A stretch of DNA of 34,424 nt from Deltaproteobacteria bacterium (GCA_020632665.1 JACKFC010000042.1:1-34424), one strand, 5' to 3'; positions 15,001 to 22,750 are shown, counted from the first letter of the stretch. Notes: generated from the letters alone by a model not told the origin. Translations and numbers: made by a program.

Positions 15001-15544
15001 GGCCGCCGTTCCATTGCCCGTTCTGGATCGCCGCCACCGAGGCCTGCACGCGCTCGGCCTGCGCCAGAGCGTAGAAGGCGTCGAGCGCGAGGTTCGGGCT
15101 GCGCAGGCGCGCCGCGCCCGGCGGCTCCTCGAAGGTGCGCTTGCCGTCCTTCGGCACCCCGTCGCGCAAAGGATGGGTGGTCGTCAGGGTATAGCGGCGG
15201 CGCCCGTCGGCGAGCGGCTCGGCGAGGATGCTGACGAGGTCGCTGCCGAAGGAGACGCTGGTCTGTAGCGGCTGCTGCGATGGCGTGCCGTCCGGTGCAG
15301 CGTCGGCGACAACGTCGGCGTCGGCGACAGCGTCGGCGACAGCGTCGGCGTCGGCGTCGGCGTCGGCGACAGCGTCGGCGTCGGCGTCGGCGTCGGCGAC
15401 AGCGTCGGCGTCGGCGTCGGCGACAGCGTCGGCGTCGGCGGCAGCGTCATCAACCGGGACAGCGAGGCTGTCCGCACCGGCATGACCCGGCTCGGAGCAG
15501 GCGAGGAGCAAGACCAGCGGGATCAGCAACAAGGGCGTGCGCAT
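12026..15544 (-). CDS. large exported lipoprotein with six-hairpin glycosidase-like domain and CBM9/DOMON-like C-terminus
   Basis: The 1172-residue product begins with a short signal peptide and lipobox (VLLLAC, C16). An Ala/Asp/Val linker of about 60 residues follows, encoded by a hexanucleotide repeat. Residues ~110-560 show (alpha/alpha)6-barrel features: EKWTFAWTRDSSYAIALGLS, GTGGSWPVSTDRVVWARAAL, GLIRGETSFLDWRQQTYPDW and repeated helical pairs, as in glycogen-debranching, glucodextranase and other six-hairpin glycosidases. Acidic residues in TRDSSY and ETSFLDW are plausible catalytic candidates. A beta-rich middle region (about 600-900) follows, then a C-terminal domain with KHTISFRIPRAALG and GYYEIDLGKA. 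This resembles the CBM9/DOMON-like domains that cap many secreted carbohydrases. It probably acts at the cell surface on an oligo- or polysaccharide; the substrate is unknown. The ATG at 15544 gives the signal peptide, although its ribosome binding site is weak. Confidence 0.8.
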   Translation of the reverse strand: MRTPLLLIPLVLLLACSEPGHAGADSLAVPVDDAAADADAVADADADAVADADADADAVADADADADAVADAVADADVVADAAPDGTPSQQPLQTSVSFGSDLVSILAEPLADGRRRYTLTTTHPLRDGVPKDGKRTFEEPPGAARLRSPNLALDAFYALAQAERVQASVAAIQNGQWNGGQPLPCPCFETGEKWTFAWTRDSSYAIALGLSLHDPIRSRETLRFLLRAPKQGGSKRIIQDTGTGGSWPVSTDRVVWARAALAVSRVLPSAESALWIEEATPAILASLQDDIALARDPQSGLIRGETSFLDWRQQTYPDWMAGESTPIARTFALSTNVLWTDAWASLAAMRANVGDALGAAAAKSEADAQRAQLAAFWQAAQVPIGAEPGRTLPPAWLGAPLDPQPAGRADTLAIALAALTDAIDPTTARAWLARLPFADAASAAGPAVFYPPARQAIYHNRATWPIVTGYVALAAAHVRAPDPFAAAAAALVRYALLNLSNMENFAWPGGQNWLADSAGGFDASGPVVNSRRQLWSVGAALALVDGGLFGLQPQIDGVEMRPMVPRSWAAAWLPDGGTLRLEGLKLRNIALTLELQVPKLGPGPGTLALQSVVLVGASSGTTQQVALVGTASVVVAKEAALLAASQDGGAVLSLTLSTSATDTAAPTLQPAPPAPSVAGLLADPPPLTVQLADANDPSKGVTLGYDAADDPPSFEIFRDGALIGTTGATSYTDPVADAATTTHCWSVVGVLANGLRTRHAATRCHWGKDFERILDISALAAREGGSALVALGGNPAGYARRVPLVGAEEQVLAVEAFLPRWSGPHLLEVQHGGPAEVTTGMHALGLRVRVERLRDGAVVVDAPATLGAHVEGNAPRGSTAVTIPALDVEEAYRVLLTRPAVASMANLSHASFYGGPGGDGTSGSAYRDVHALRLLTMQGQAEAAPPPWAFDGVGDFDKTPATAQLTPGITLQPWERFALTWDARWLTGVVVAEAFEDPTKAFVLYVEVVDPSAPTPPQTATGMTYLGLTPKLAFTPTAAIGLRAGCDLGDGYGPWCGVFARDPKTGTFAQHSRLAPGQALGGAGIWLAADKHTISFRIPRAALGAAAMAAKAGGTAKAATLRITGHLVHGGAGDEWKDVVPPFAMPWKNAATGYYEIDLGKAAAVANWAAK
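15302..15445 (-). repeat. GTCGGC/GACAGC hexanucleotide minisatellite inside the lipoprotein linker
   Basis: On the plus strand, GTCGGC units alternate with GACAGC at intervals, forming a higher-order 30-bp unit (GACAGC plus four GTCGGC) that occurs twice in full (15338-15367 and 15368-15397), with shorter forms on either side. On the minus strand GTCGGC reads Ala-Asp and GACAGC reads Ala-Val, giving the acidic tether after the lipobox. Hexamer gain or loss would keep the frame. Confidence 0.9.
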
Positions 15545-15635
15545 CGCACCAGGGTGCCCAAACGCGTCGTGCTTGTCGCCGGCCCGTGCAGCCCTAGCAT
15601 GTCGGGGCGCCGCGGTGCCCACCCCCGAGCGGCGC

Positions 15636-15642
15636 GAGGAGG
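15636..15642 (+). promoter_or_regulatory. ribosome binding site deciding a GTG start
   Basis: GAGGAGG lies 5 nt before the GTG at 15648 and sets the start of the universal stress protein gene. The upstream in-frame ATG at 15537 would add unrelated sequence. Confidence 0.75.
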
Positions 15643-15647
15643 TCCCC

Positions 15648-16118
15648 GTGCAGACGATCCTGGTCCCGATCGACTTTTCCGAAGGTTCGCTCGCTGCGCT
15701 GCAGAGCGCCGACATCCTGGCCCAGCGGCTGGGATGCTCGATCACCCTGCTCCACGTGGTGCAGCGGCCGACTCACGTCGCGCCGCCCGATGTCGCGGTC
15801 GATCCCGCGATCGCCGAGTACGTTTGGGACGGGCTCTACGACGAGGAAGAGCTGCTCGAACAGGTCCGGGCCGAGATGGAGAGCTTCCTCGCCCGTGCGC
15901 CGGCGACCACCGCGCCCAAGCAGGTGCTGTTCCGCGCCGGGCCGCCTGCAAAGGCGATCGTCCAGGCGGCCGACAAGACCGACGCGCGCATGGTCGTGAT
16001 GAGCACCCACGGCCGCCGCGGCTTGGCCCGATTCTTCGTCGGCTCGACCGCCGAAGAGGTCGTACGGACCTGCGACGTGCCGGTCGTCGCGATCAAGCCC
16101 TTCGCCCCGCTCCGCTAG
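15648..16118 (+). CDS. universal stress protein (UspA family)
   Basis: This 156-residue, single-domain cytosolic protein has the UspA fold. It starts with the beta-strand QTILVPIDFSEGSLAAL, has the second strand ITLLHVV, and ends with VVMSTHGRRGLARFFVGSTAEEVV followed by CDVPVVAIKP. The GRRG...GST phosphate-binding loop indicates the ATP-binding subgroup. Such proteins help cells withstand starvation, redox or other stress by largely unknown means. The GTG start is chosen from the GAGGAGG site and because the family begins with this strand. It is divergent from the glycosidase-like lipoprotein (103 nt) and lies 72 nt upstream of the giant Cys-rich lipoprotein, with no clear terminator between them. 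Confidence 0.93.
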   Translation: MQTILVPIDFSEGSLAALQSADILAQRLGCSITLLHVVQRPTHVAPPDVAVDPAIAEYVWDGLYDEEELLEQVRAEMESFLARAPATTAPKQVLFRAGPPAKAIVQAADKTDARMVVMSTHGRRGLARFFVGSTAEEVVRTCDVPVVAIKPFAPLR

Positions 16119-16190
16119 GCTTGCACCGACCGGGGGCTTCGCTAGGCTGCGCCCTTGCGTCCGCGATGTCGGCGCGATCGGGAGAGCTTC

Positions 16191-19100
16191 ATGCGTGGGG
16201 AAGGGAGTCTGCGTCCGCTGTGGGCGTGTTGCTGGGCAGCGGTCGGCGTGCTGGCCTTCGCGGGTTGTGGACAGGTCACCATCGATGTCTCCGGGATCGA
16301 CGACGCGATCGGTGCGGCGGACGTGAAGACGGACGGCGGCTCGGACGGAGCCGGCGGCGGCACGGATGGCGTGACCACCGATGGCGTGGCCATCGACGGC
16401 GTCGACCCGGGTGATACCGGCGGCAACGACGCCGCGGGCGGCTGCACGGCCGACGCGCAATGCGCCAGCCTGAAGGGGCAGACCCCGTGCCGTCAGCCGA
16501 AGTGCGTCGAGGGCGCCTGCAAGCTGGTCGACTTCGACGTCGGCACCGCGTGCTCCCCGCTCGAGCCGCTCGGCCCCTGTGAGGCGGGCAGCTGCAGCGC
16601 CACTGGGAGCTGCGAGGTCACCACCGCTGACGACGGCAAGCTCTGCATCGACGGGACCTGCACCCACGTCTGCAAGTCCGGCACCTGCACCCTGGGCAGC
16701 GCCGGCGATTGGGACGACGAGAACCCCTGCACCGTCGAGACCTGCGACCAGCTGACCGGCATGATCGTCTCGACCGACATCACCGACACCACCCTGCCCT
16801 GCGAGCCAGACAGCCTGTGCTTGAGCAACGGCTTCTGCGTCGAGGGCAAATGCGCCGGGCAGCCGAAAGATTGCTCGGACGGCATCGCTTGCTCGATCGA
16901 CACCTGCGACACCGAGGCGGGCTGCAAACACACCAAGAACGCGGCGATCTGCGACGACGGGGACCCCTGCACCATCGACGGCTGCGACCTCGCGACCGAT
17001 TGTACCGCCACCGGCGCCAACGCCGGCACTGCCTGCGACGACGGCAAGGACTGCACCAAGGACGACGCCTGCGAGACCGACGGCGAATGCGAGGGCACGC
17101 CGATCTGCTCGTGCGAGTCGGACACCGACTGCGACCAATCCGACCTCTGCGAGCCGCAGATCTGCAGCAACAAGCTCTGCATCGTCGACGCCGCGGCGAA
17201 GGTGAAGTGCAGCGACGCGCTCGGCACCTATTGCCAAGCGCAGGTCTGCAACGCGACCACGGGCATCTGCGAAGGCAAGGCGAAGAACGAGGGCAAGGAG
17301 TGCGACGACGGTGACCCGTGCAGCACCGCATCGAAGTGCACCTCGGGCAGCTGCGCGCCGACCGCGACCAAGGACTGCAACGACGCCAACGCCTGCACCA
17401 ACGACGCCTGCGTCGGCGGCAGCGGCTGCGTCTTCGAGCCGAATGCGGCGAGCTGCGACGACGGCGACGCCTGCACCAGCAGCGACGCCTGCAATGCCGG
17501 CGCCTGCACCGGTGCGCTGAAGGATTGCGCCGACGGGGTCGACTGCACGGTCGACGCCTGCGACGCCAAGACCGGCAAGTGCAGCAATTCGCCCGCCGAC
17601 CTCGGCTGCAGCGACAACAACCCCTGCACGACCGACGCCTGCGACAGCAAGAACGGCTGTACCCACGCCCCGGACGACAAGGCCAGCTGCGACGACGGCA
17701 AGGCGTGCACTGCCGACGTCTGCTCGGGCGGCAAATGCGTCTCGACCAACCAATGCGATTGCGAAGGCGACGCCGACTGCAACGACAACAACCCCTGCAC
17801 CGTCGACGCCTGCAAGGCCGGCAAGTGCAGCAACGACGCCGCGGCGGCCGAGGGCAAAGGCTGCGACACGGCGGACAAATGCCAGCTGCCGGGATCGGGC
17901 CAATGCGCCGCGGGGACGTGCAAATCCGGCAACAAGCCAAAGGTCTGCTCCGACCAGGACGGCCCGTGCCAAGTCGGCAGCTGCGATCCCTTCGACGGCA
18001 AGTGCAAGGCAAAGCCGAAGGGCGACGGCACGCCGTGCGACGCCGACGGCAACGGCTGCACCGAGAACGACGCCTGCAAGGCCGGCGCCTGTACCGCCGG
18101 CAAGCCGGTCGACTGCAGCGCCCAAGGCCAGGCGTGCAAGGTCGGCAGCTGCAGCTCGACCGGAGCGAACAGCCACACCTGCGCGGTGGAGAGCAAGCCG
18201 GCGGGCTCGCCCTGCGACGACGGCAAGTTCTGCACCGAAGGCGATACCTGCGACAGCGCTGGTAGCTGCAAAGCCGGTAAGCCGCGCACCTGCGCCGAGC
18301 TCTCCGACGCCTGCAACCTCGGCGCCTGTGACGAGAGCAAGACCAGCTGCGTCGCCACGCCGAAGGGCAGTGGCGTCGGCTGTGACGACGGCCTCTACTG
18401 CACCGAGGGCGAGGCGTGTGACGGCAAGGGCAAATGTGCCGGCAGCAAGCCGCTCGACTGCCCCGGCGACCTGGCGGCCTGCAAGCAGGGCTATTGCGAC
18501 GAAGCCGGCGACGCTTGCAAGACCAAGAGCGCGCCCGCGGGTTCGACCTGCGACGACGGCAACCTCTGCACCTCGGGCGACGCCTGCGGCAGCAGCGGCT
18601 GCGTCGGCCCGGACGAGGTCGCCTGCAAGGGCGACGCCTGCAACGCCGGCGCCTGCGACGCCAAGACCGGCCTGTGCAAGCTGGTCCCGCTGCAATCCGG
18701 CACGCCGTGCGACGACGGGCAGAAGTGCACCACCAAGGATAGCTGCGACGGCAGCGGCAGCTGCAAGGGCGGGCCGTGGGACCTCGGCTGCGGCTGCCAG
18801 AAAGACGCCGACTGCAACGACGGCAACCCCTGCACCAAGGACTCCTGCAGCGGCACGAGCTGCGTCTTCAGCATCACCAACGGGGCGAGCTGCGACGACG
18901 GGGATCCGTGCTCGGTGACCAGCGCCTGCGACGCCACCGGCAAGTGCATCGCCAAGACCGAATACGATTGCAGCAAGGCCGGTGACGCCTGCAACGACGC
19001 GGTCTGCGTCGCCAAGGGGACCGAGCCGAGCTGCAAGAAGGTCCCGAAGTCTGCTGGCACGGCGTGCAGCGACGGACTCGCCTGCACGAGCAAGGACACC

Positions 19101-20555
19101 TGCAACAGCAGCGGCGTCTGCAAGGGTTCGCCGGTGGTCTGCAGCAGCAGCAAGACATGCCACGTCGCGACCTGCGACGAGAAGGCCGGCGGCTGCGTCG
19201 ACGTCCCGTCGAGCAAGGGCACCTCGTGCAGCGACGGCAACCCGTGTACGGCGGGCGACGTCTGCGACGGCGCGGGCGCCTGCCTCGCCGGTGATTCGCT
19301 GCCGAACTTCAGCAAATGCGACGACGGCAGCGCCGCCACGACCGGCGATTTCTGCTCGTCGAACGTCTGCAAAGGCTTCGTCATGACGGCCGCGCCGGGC
19401 GTGATCCACGACGTCTCCTACTCCACCACGGCCAAGACCTTCCACGTCGCCGGGTCGGCGACCACCCTCGGCGGGACCGTCGCCGGCGGTCCGTGGCACC
19501 TCTTTGCCGCCTCGGCCACCAAGGCCGGGGGCGTCACCTTGGCGAGCGTGGCCAATATCAGCACGACGAGCCCGCCGATGGTCGCGGCGTCCGACCACGT
19601 CGCGGTCGGCCGCGGCGGCCAGCTCTGGCTGCTCTACTCCTCGGGCGGCATCTGGAAGTGGTCGACCAGCGCCTCGAACGTGCTGGCGACCGCGGTGGTG
19701 AAGGCCTTCGGCGGCGCGATCAGCAGCGTGAACTGGAACGCCGTCGACTCGATGGTCATCGGCTCGACCCTGCACGTCAGCCTCGCCGGCTACGATACAT
19801 CGGCCAAGCTCGCGATCATGGTGAACTGCAACGGCGCCAGCACGGGCGTCTCGACCTTCACCTGCACCGCGAAGAAGTACGCCAGCTGGATCCAGCCCAT
19901 CGGCGCATCGACCGCGTCGAGCAAGACCTCGCCGTTCTCGACCGTGACCACCCCGGAGTACGATATCGCGGCCCTGGTCGGCAGCAGCGCCAATCCGAGC
20001 AACTACACCACGCTCTACCGCTATGCCTGGAACGGTAGCTCGGCCTACGCCTCGCAATACGCCGGCGGCTTCGCGGCGACAGGCAACGCCGCGGGCGCCC
20101 TGCTCCGCTACAACACCAACGGCCTGAGCATCAACGGCGCGTCGACGATGTGGCTCGCCGGCCCCGGCATGGTCCGCTACCAGAAGACCGGATCGACCGC
20201 ATACTTCGCGGCGACGGTGGTCGGCACGAACCAAGCCGCCTACCTCTTCCGCGACATCTTCTACGCCAACGGCGGCGTCTTCATCGTCGCCGACAAGCCG
20301 GGCAGCAGCGCCTCGGTCCGCGTCCCCGTTCTCCTGGTGCACCGCGAGATCATCGACCAGCAGAGCGGCACGGCCTATTGGAACGAGCTGGAGCTGCAGA
20401 CGCCGGCCTCGAGCTGCGGCAGCTTCAACGGCCTCGCCCACTCCGGCGGCGACAGCAACGGCTCGACGGCCTTCGTGTTGGGAGCGTCCTATTGCGCCGC
20501 GCCGGCGAAGATCAAGGGCTACGTCTACGACGGCGTGGTCTACTCACGCTTCTGA
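16191..20555 (+). CDS. giant Cys-repeat lipoprotein, 1454 residues
   Basis: A signal peptide ends in FAGC (C26). A Gly/Asp/Thr tether (about 30-83) follows, and then almost 1000 residues (about 85-1062) of tandem cysteine-rich repeats. These are built on CDDGDPCT, CNDNNPCTxDAC, GxCxG and similar cores, with well over one hundred Cys. The pattern resembles the Cys-rich (TIL/EGF/Dickkopf-like) repeats of delta-proteobacterial surface proteins, with each 40-60-residue unit likely held by internal disulphides. The last ~390 residues have almost no Cys and show beta-strand repeats (TFHVAGSATTLGGTV, HVAVGRGGQLWLLYSS), suggesting a propeller or lectin-like head. The whole is a plausible rigid surface stalk with a terminal binding domain. 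The ATG at 16191 follows GGGAGAG. Long open frames on the opposite strand are a composition effect. Confidence 0.88.
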   Translation: MRGEGSLRPLWACCWAAVGVLAFAGCGQVTIDVSGIDDAIGAADVKTDGGSDGAGGGTDGVTTDGVAIDGVDPGDTGGNDAAGGCTADAQCASLKGQTPCRQPKCVEGACKLVDFDVGTACSPLEPLGPCEAGSCSATGSCEVTTADDGKLCIDGTCTHVCKSGTCTLGSAGDWDDENPCTVETCDQLTGMIVSTDITDTTLPCEPDSLCLSNGFCVEGKCAGQPKDCSDGIACSIDTCDTEAGCKHTKNAAICDDGDPCTIDGCDLATDCTATGANAGTACDDGKDCTKDDACETDGECEGTPICSCESDTDCDQSDLCEPQICSNKLCIVDAAAKVKCSDALGTYCQAQVCNATTGICEGKAKNEGKECDDGDPCSTASKCTSGSCAPTATKDCNDANACTNDACVGGSGCVFEPNAASCDDGDACTSSDACNAGACTGALKDCADGVDCTVDACDAKTGKCSNSPADLGCSDNNPCTTDACDSKNGCTHAPDDKASCDDGKACTADVCSGGKCVSTNQCDCEGDADCNDNNPCTVDACKAGKCSNDAAAAEGKGCDTADKCQLPGSGQCAAGTCKSGNKPKVCSDQDGPCQVGSCDPFDGKCKAKPKGDGTPCDADGNGCTENDACKAGACTAGKPVDCSAQGQACKVGSCSSTGANSHTCAVESKPAGSPCDDGKFCTEGDTCDSAGSCKAGKPRTCAELSDACNLGACDESKTSCVATPKGSGVGCDDGLYCTEGEACDGKGKCAGSKPLDCPGDLAACKQGYCDEAGDACKTKSAPAGSTCDDGNLCTSGDACGSSGCVGPDEVACKGDACNAGACDAKTGLCKLVPLQSGTPCDDGQKCTTKDSCDGSGSCKGGPWDLGCGCQKDADCNDGNPCTKDSCSGTSCVFSITNGASCDDGDPCSVTSACDATGKCIAKTEYDCSKAGDACNDAVCVAKGTEPSCKKVPKSAGTACSDGLACTSKDTCNSSGVCKGSPVVCSSSKTCHVATCDEKAGGCVDVPSSKGTSCSDGNPCTAGDVCDGAGACLAGDSLPNFSKCDDGSAATTGDFCSSNVCKGFVMTAAPGVIHDVSYSTTAKTFHVAGSATTLGGTVAGGPWHLFAASATKAGGVTLASVANISTTSPPMVAASDHVAVGRGGQLWLLYSSGGIWKWSTSASNVLATAVVKAFGGAISSVNWNAVDSMVIGSTLHVSLAGYDTSAKLAIMVNCNGASTGVSTFTCTAKKYASWIQPIGASTASSKTSPFSTVTTPEYDIAALVGSSANPSNYTTLYRYAWNGSSAYASQYAGGFAATGNAAGALLRYNTNGLSINGASTMWLAGPGMVRYQKTGSTAYFAATVVGTNQAAYLFRDIFYANGGVFIVADKPGSSASVRVPVLLVHREIIDQQSGTAYWNELELQTPASSCGSFNGLAHSGGDSNGSTAFVLGASYCAAPAKIKGYVYDGVVYSRF

Positions 20556-20585
20556 GCCGAGACGCGCCCGCGAGGAGGAGATTCG

Positions 20586-21089
20586 ATGCCTGATTCGATG
20601 ACGAGGCGACACCTGCTCGTCGCCAGCGCGGCGCTCGCGCTGCTCTCAACGCTGGGCTGTGCACCGAATGCGGCGCTGCTGCGTTCGCCGCTGGCGGTGC
20701 ACATCGCCGAGAATCCGGAGGGCGAAGGAGCGCGTCGGGTCGTGCAGTGGTGCGACGCCGACGGGACCTGCCACGTTGGCCCGACCGCCGTCCTCGACGA
20801 GCGCGACGTGCAGAGCGTCGGGCTGAACCGCGGCGAAGGTCGGATCACGCTGCAGCTGCGACTCAACCGCCGTGGCCTGGACCGTCTGGCCGTCCTCGCC
20901 CAAGGCAGCAACGCCGGCGGACGCCTCGCGGTGGTGGTCGACGACAAGGCGCTGGAGGCGAACGCGGTCGAAGAGGCCGCCCGGACCGGCTCGGTCGTCT
21001 TGCGCGGGCCGGTGCAGCCGATGGAGCGGCTCTACGATCTGCTGACCTCCGAGCGCCCCGGCCGCGAACCGCCGCCCCCGGCGCCGTAG
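20586..21089 (+). CDS. small lipoprotein with a SecD P1-head-like domain
   Basis: This 167-residue protein has a twin-arginine-like start (MTRRHLLVASAALALL) and a lipobox-like STLGC (C25). The mature part ends in RITLQLRLNRRGLDRLAVLA, then NAGGRLAVVVDDKALEANAV and GSVVLRGPVQPMERLYDLLTS. Order and spacing match the P1-head subdomain of SecD (ITLxLxxxGxxxF, GkxLAivlDgkvxsaP, gGxaxItG, AxxLAxxL). In SecDF this periplasmic head binds translocating protein. Here it is free of any membrane channel and lipid-anchored. A direct role in secretion is therefore speculative; it may only share the fold. A strong GAGGAGGAG precedes the ATG. It begins 30 nt after the giant Cys-rich lipoprotein gene and is probably cotranscribed with it. 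Confidence 0.75.
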   Translation: MPDSMTRRHLLVASAALALLSTLGCAPNAALLRSPLAVHIAENPEGEGARRVVQWCDADGTCHVGPTAVLDERDVQSVGLNRGEGRITLQLRLNRRGLDRLAVLAQGSNAGGRLAVVVDDKALEANAVEEAARTGSVVLRGPVQPMERLYDLLTSERPGREPPPPAP

Positions 21090-21120
21090 CGCTTCACCGC
21101 CGTGCTCTCGGCCAAAACGG

Positions 21121-21160
21121 CCACCGCCGCACCTGCAAGGAGCAAGCGCGGCGGCGGTGG
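21121..21160. terminator. 10-bp perfect inverted repeat between convergent genes
   Basis: CCACCGCCGC at 21121-21130 and its exact reverse complement at 21151-21160 enclose a 20-nt loop. The repeat lies in the gap between the SecD-like lipoprotein gene and the convergent Spy-like gene. A second small repeat, GGCC-AAAAC-GGCC (21110-21122), overlaps its left edge. Position suggests a bidirectional terminator, but no T-tract follows on either strand. Confidence 0.35.
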
Positions 21161-21185
21161 GGGGAGACGTTGGGGGAGCGGTCGG

Positions 21186-21800
21186 CTAGCCGTCGTATTC
21201 GGCGTCGTCGTCACCCGGGGGCGGACCATCCTGGCCGGGACCGCCGTGGTCGGGACCGCGATGGTCCGGACCGCCGCGGCCACGGTGCCCACGGCCGCGC
21301 TTGCCGAAGTGATGGCGGCGCGCCTTGTGCATCGCGCGGAGCATCTTGGCCTGCTCCTTCGGGTTGAGGATCTTGCGCGCCTCGGCGATGCCCTGCTCGC
21401 GCTGCGCCCGCAGGCCCTTGTGCGCCGCCTCGATGCCGTCGAGCGCCTTGCTGTAGGCGGCCTGGTCGTTCGAGTCGGACTCGAGCAACGCACGCAGCGC
21501 CTGGTGGTGGGTGTGCAGCGCCTCGCGCAACTGTTTGGTGCTCGCGTGCTGTCGGGCGAAGATCGCCTCGACCTGCTTGGCGCGCGCCTCGTCGAGGCCG
21601 ACGTCCTGCCGCAGGACCTTGGCCATGCGCGCCTTCATCTTGCCGTGGAAGGCCTCGCGCTCGGCCTCGCTGGGCGGACCACGACGGCCCTGATCGCGGC
21701 CTTGGCCCGGACGGGCGCTGACCAGCATCGGCACGGCGACCATGCCGCAGAGGAGCGCGGCGAGTGCGAGCCGCTTGGTGGGACGGGGAATCGGGTGCAT
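21186..21800 (-). CDS. Spy/CpxP-like periplasmic helical protein
   Basis: The 204-residue product has a signal peptide (LALAALLCGMVAVPMLVSA) and then a largely helical, charged region. MKARMAKVLRQDVGLDEAR, VEAIFARQHASTKQLREAL and ILNPKEQAKML have the length and pattern of Spy/CpxP/heavy-metal-sensor-type (LTxxQ-like) periplasmic proteins, in which NPKEQAKM corresponds to the second conserved LTPEQ-type motif. These act as chaperones or as sensor partners for envelope stress or metals. The C-terminal 40 residues are His/Gly/Asp/Arg-rich (GHRGRGGPDHRGPDHGG) and could bind metal ions. The ATG at 21800 is preceded by AGGAGG. It starts 38 nt after the stop of the ketopantoate-reductase-like gene in the same direction, so the two may share a transcript. 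Confidence 0.75.
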   Translation of the reverse strand: MHPIPRPTKRLALAALLCGMVAVPMLVSARPGQGRDQGRRGPPSEAEREAFHGKMKARMAKVLRQDVGLDEARAKQVEAIFARQHASTKQLREALHTHHQALRALLESDSNDQAAYSKALDGIEAAHKGLRAQREQGIAEARKILNPKEQAKMLRAMHKARRHHFGKRGRGHRGRGGPDHRGPDHGGPGQDGPPPGDDDAEYDG

Positions 21801-21838
21801 GGCGAACCTCCTGGACGTAGCGGGCGTCGTGCCCACCT

Positions 21839-22615
21839 TCACCCAGTAGATGCCGGGCCGCTGGCGGACGTGAAAATCCCCGCGCACAATTCCTCGTGAA
21901 CGGGCAACGAAGCGCCAGCGGCGGCCGCGGCCTCGACGAAGAACGCGTTGCGCCAGGACCACTCCTTCACCGCGCCGCGGTAGCCCGGGATCGACGCCGA
22001 ATACGCGCGCAGGCGCCGCACCATCGCGGTGCTGTCGACGTCGAGCGCGAGGGCCTGCGCGCCGCAAGCGATCAGCTCGCGCAACAGGGCGTCGCAGCGC
22101 GCGTCGGCGAGCACGCCACCGACGTCCGTCTCGAGCGCCTGGCAGAGCAGCCCGAACGCGCTGTTCCAGACCAACTTCTCCAGCTCGACCGCGGCGAACG
22201 CGGCCGGCTGGAGGACCTCGGCCGGGATCTCCAAGGCGGTGAACATCGCCACCACCGCCGCGGCGTGCGGCCCGCAGAAGGGCGAGTTGCCGCCCGGGGC
22301 GAGGTCGTCGCCGCGCCCCGGCACGGCGAAGAAGAGCAGCCCGCGCGTCGCGCCTTCGAGGCCGAATTCCCGCAGCAGCGGCCGAATCATACCGTTCTGC
22401 ACGAAGACCAGGTCCGGATGTCGGGCTGCAGGCACGGCGTCCAGGACGGCGCGCAAATCGTCGTTGCGGGTCGCGACCAAGATCGGCCCCTGCCCGTCGG
22501 CGGCGATCGACCGCCCGCCATCCTGCCGCGCCAACAGCCGACCAGGGGTGCCCGCGGCGACCATGCGCCGGTGGATGGCGCTGCCGACCCTGCCGGCTCC
22601 GACGATCTCCAACAT
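21839..22615 (-). CDS. ketopantoate reductase-like (ApbA/PanE fold) oxidoreductase
   Basis: This 258-residue cytosolic protein opens with a Rossmann dinucleotide-binding motif (LEIVGAGRVGSAIHRRM). The ILVATRNDDLRAVLD and VFVQNGMIRPLL blocks follow, and the helical C-terminal domain contains VELEKLVWNSAFGLLCQAL. Layout and motifs are those of 2-dehydropantoate 2-reductase relatives: the N-to-C order, the QNG block and the K-LVWN motif, in which the Lys is catalytic in PanE. It is shorter than typical PanE (about 300 residues) and has a different Rossmann region, so the true substrate may be another 2-oxo acid. The ATG at 22615 has GGAG upstream and is divergent from the START-domain gene, 135 nt apart. 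Confidence 0.75.
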   Translation of the reverse strand: MLEIVGAGRVGSAIHRRMVAAGTPGRLLARQDGGRSIAADGQGPILVATRNDDLRAVLDAVPAARHPDLVFVQNGMIRPLLREFGLEGATRGLLFFAVPGRGDDLAPGGNSPFCGPHAAAVVAMFTALEIPAEVLQPAAFAAVELEKLVWNSAFGLLCQALETDVGGVLADARCDALLRELIACGAQALALDVDSTAMVRRLRAYSASIPGYRGAVKEWSWRNAFFVEAAAAAGASLPVHEELCAGIFTSASGPASTG

Positions 22616-22736
22616 CTCTGCTCCTGCGTGCCGCTACGTGAAGGTTCTGCAATTTCTGCGGCCGGGTGGCATCCTGCGGCTTGATCGCGCTCGACGGCAA
22701 CTCCACCCTCACCGCTCGTCCACGCCCTTGCGGGAC

Positions 22737-22747
22737 GAGGAGGAAGG
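22737..22747 (+). promoter_or_regulatory. ribosome binding site deciding a GTG start
   Basis: GAGGAGGAAGG ends 3 nt before the GTG at 22751; its GAGGAGG core is at a workable distance. This supports the GTG start of the START-domain gene, from which the signal peptide is in frame. Confidence 0.6.
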
Positions 22748-22750
22748 TCC

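Noticed and set aside
15302..15445. Short regular repeats that could be mistaken for a CRISPR array
   Set aside because: The units are 6 bp without unique spacers and read as an Ala-Asp linker in the coding frame.
16600..19300. Recurring Cys-codon-rich motifs as a CRISPR or DNA repeat array
   Set aside because: Similarity is at the protein level (CDDGDPCT) with much variation at the DNA level and no constant repeat-spacer period.
15594..20441. A 1615-codon open frame antisense to the giant Cys-rich lipoprotein
   Set aside because: It arises because codons such as TGC, GAC and GGC give no stop codons in the opposite frame. The product is low-complexity Ala/Arg/Val with no domain, and the sense frame has a signal peptide, ribosome binding site and regular repeats.
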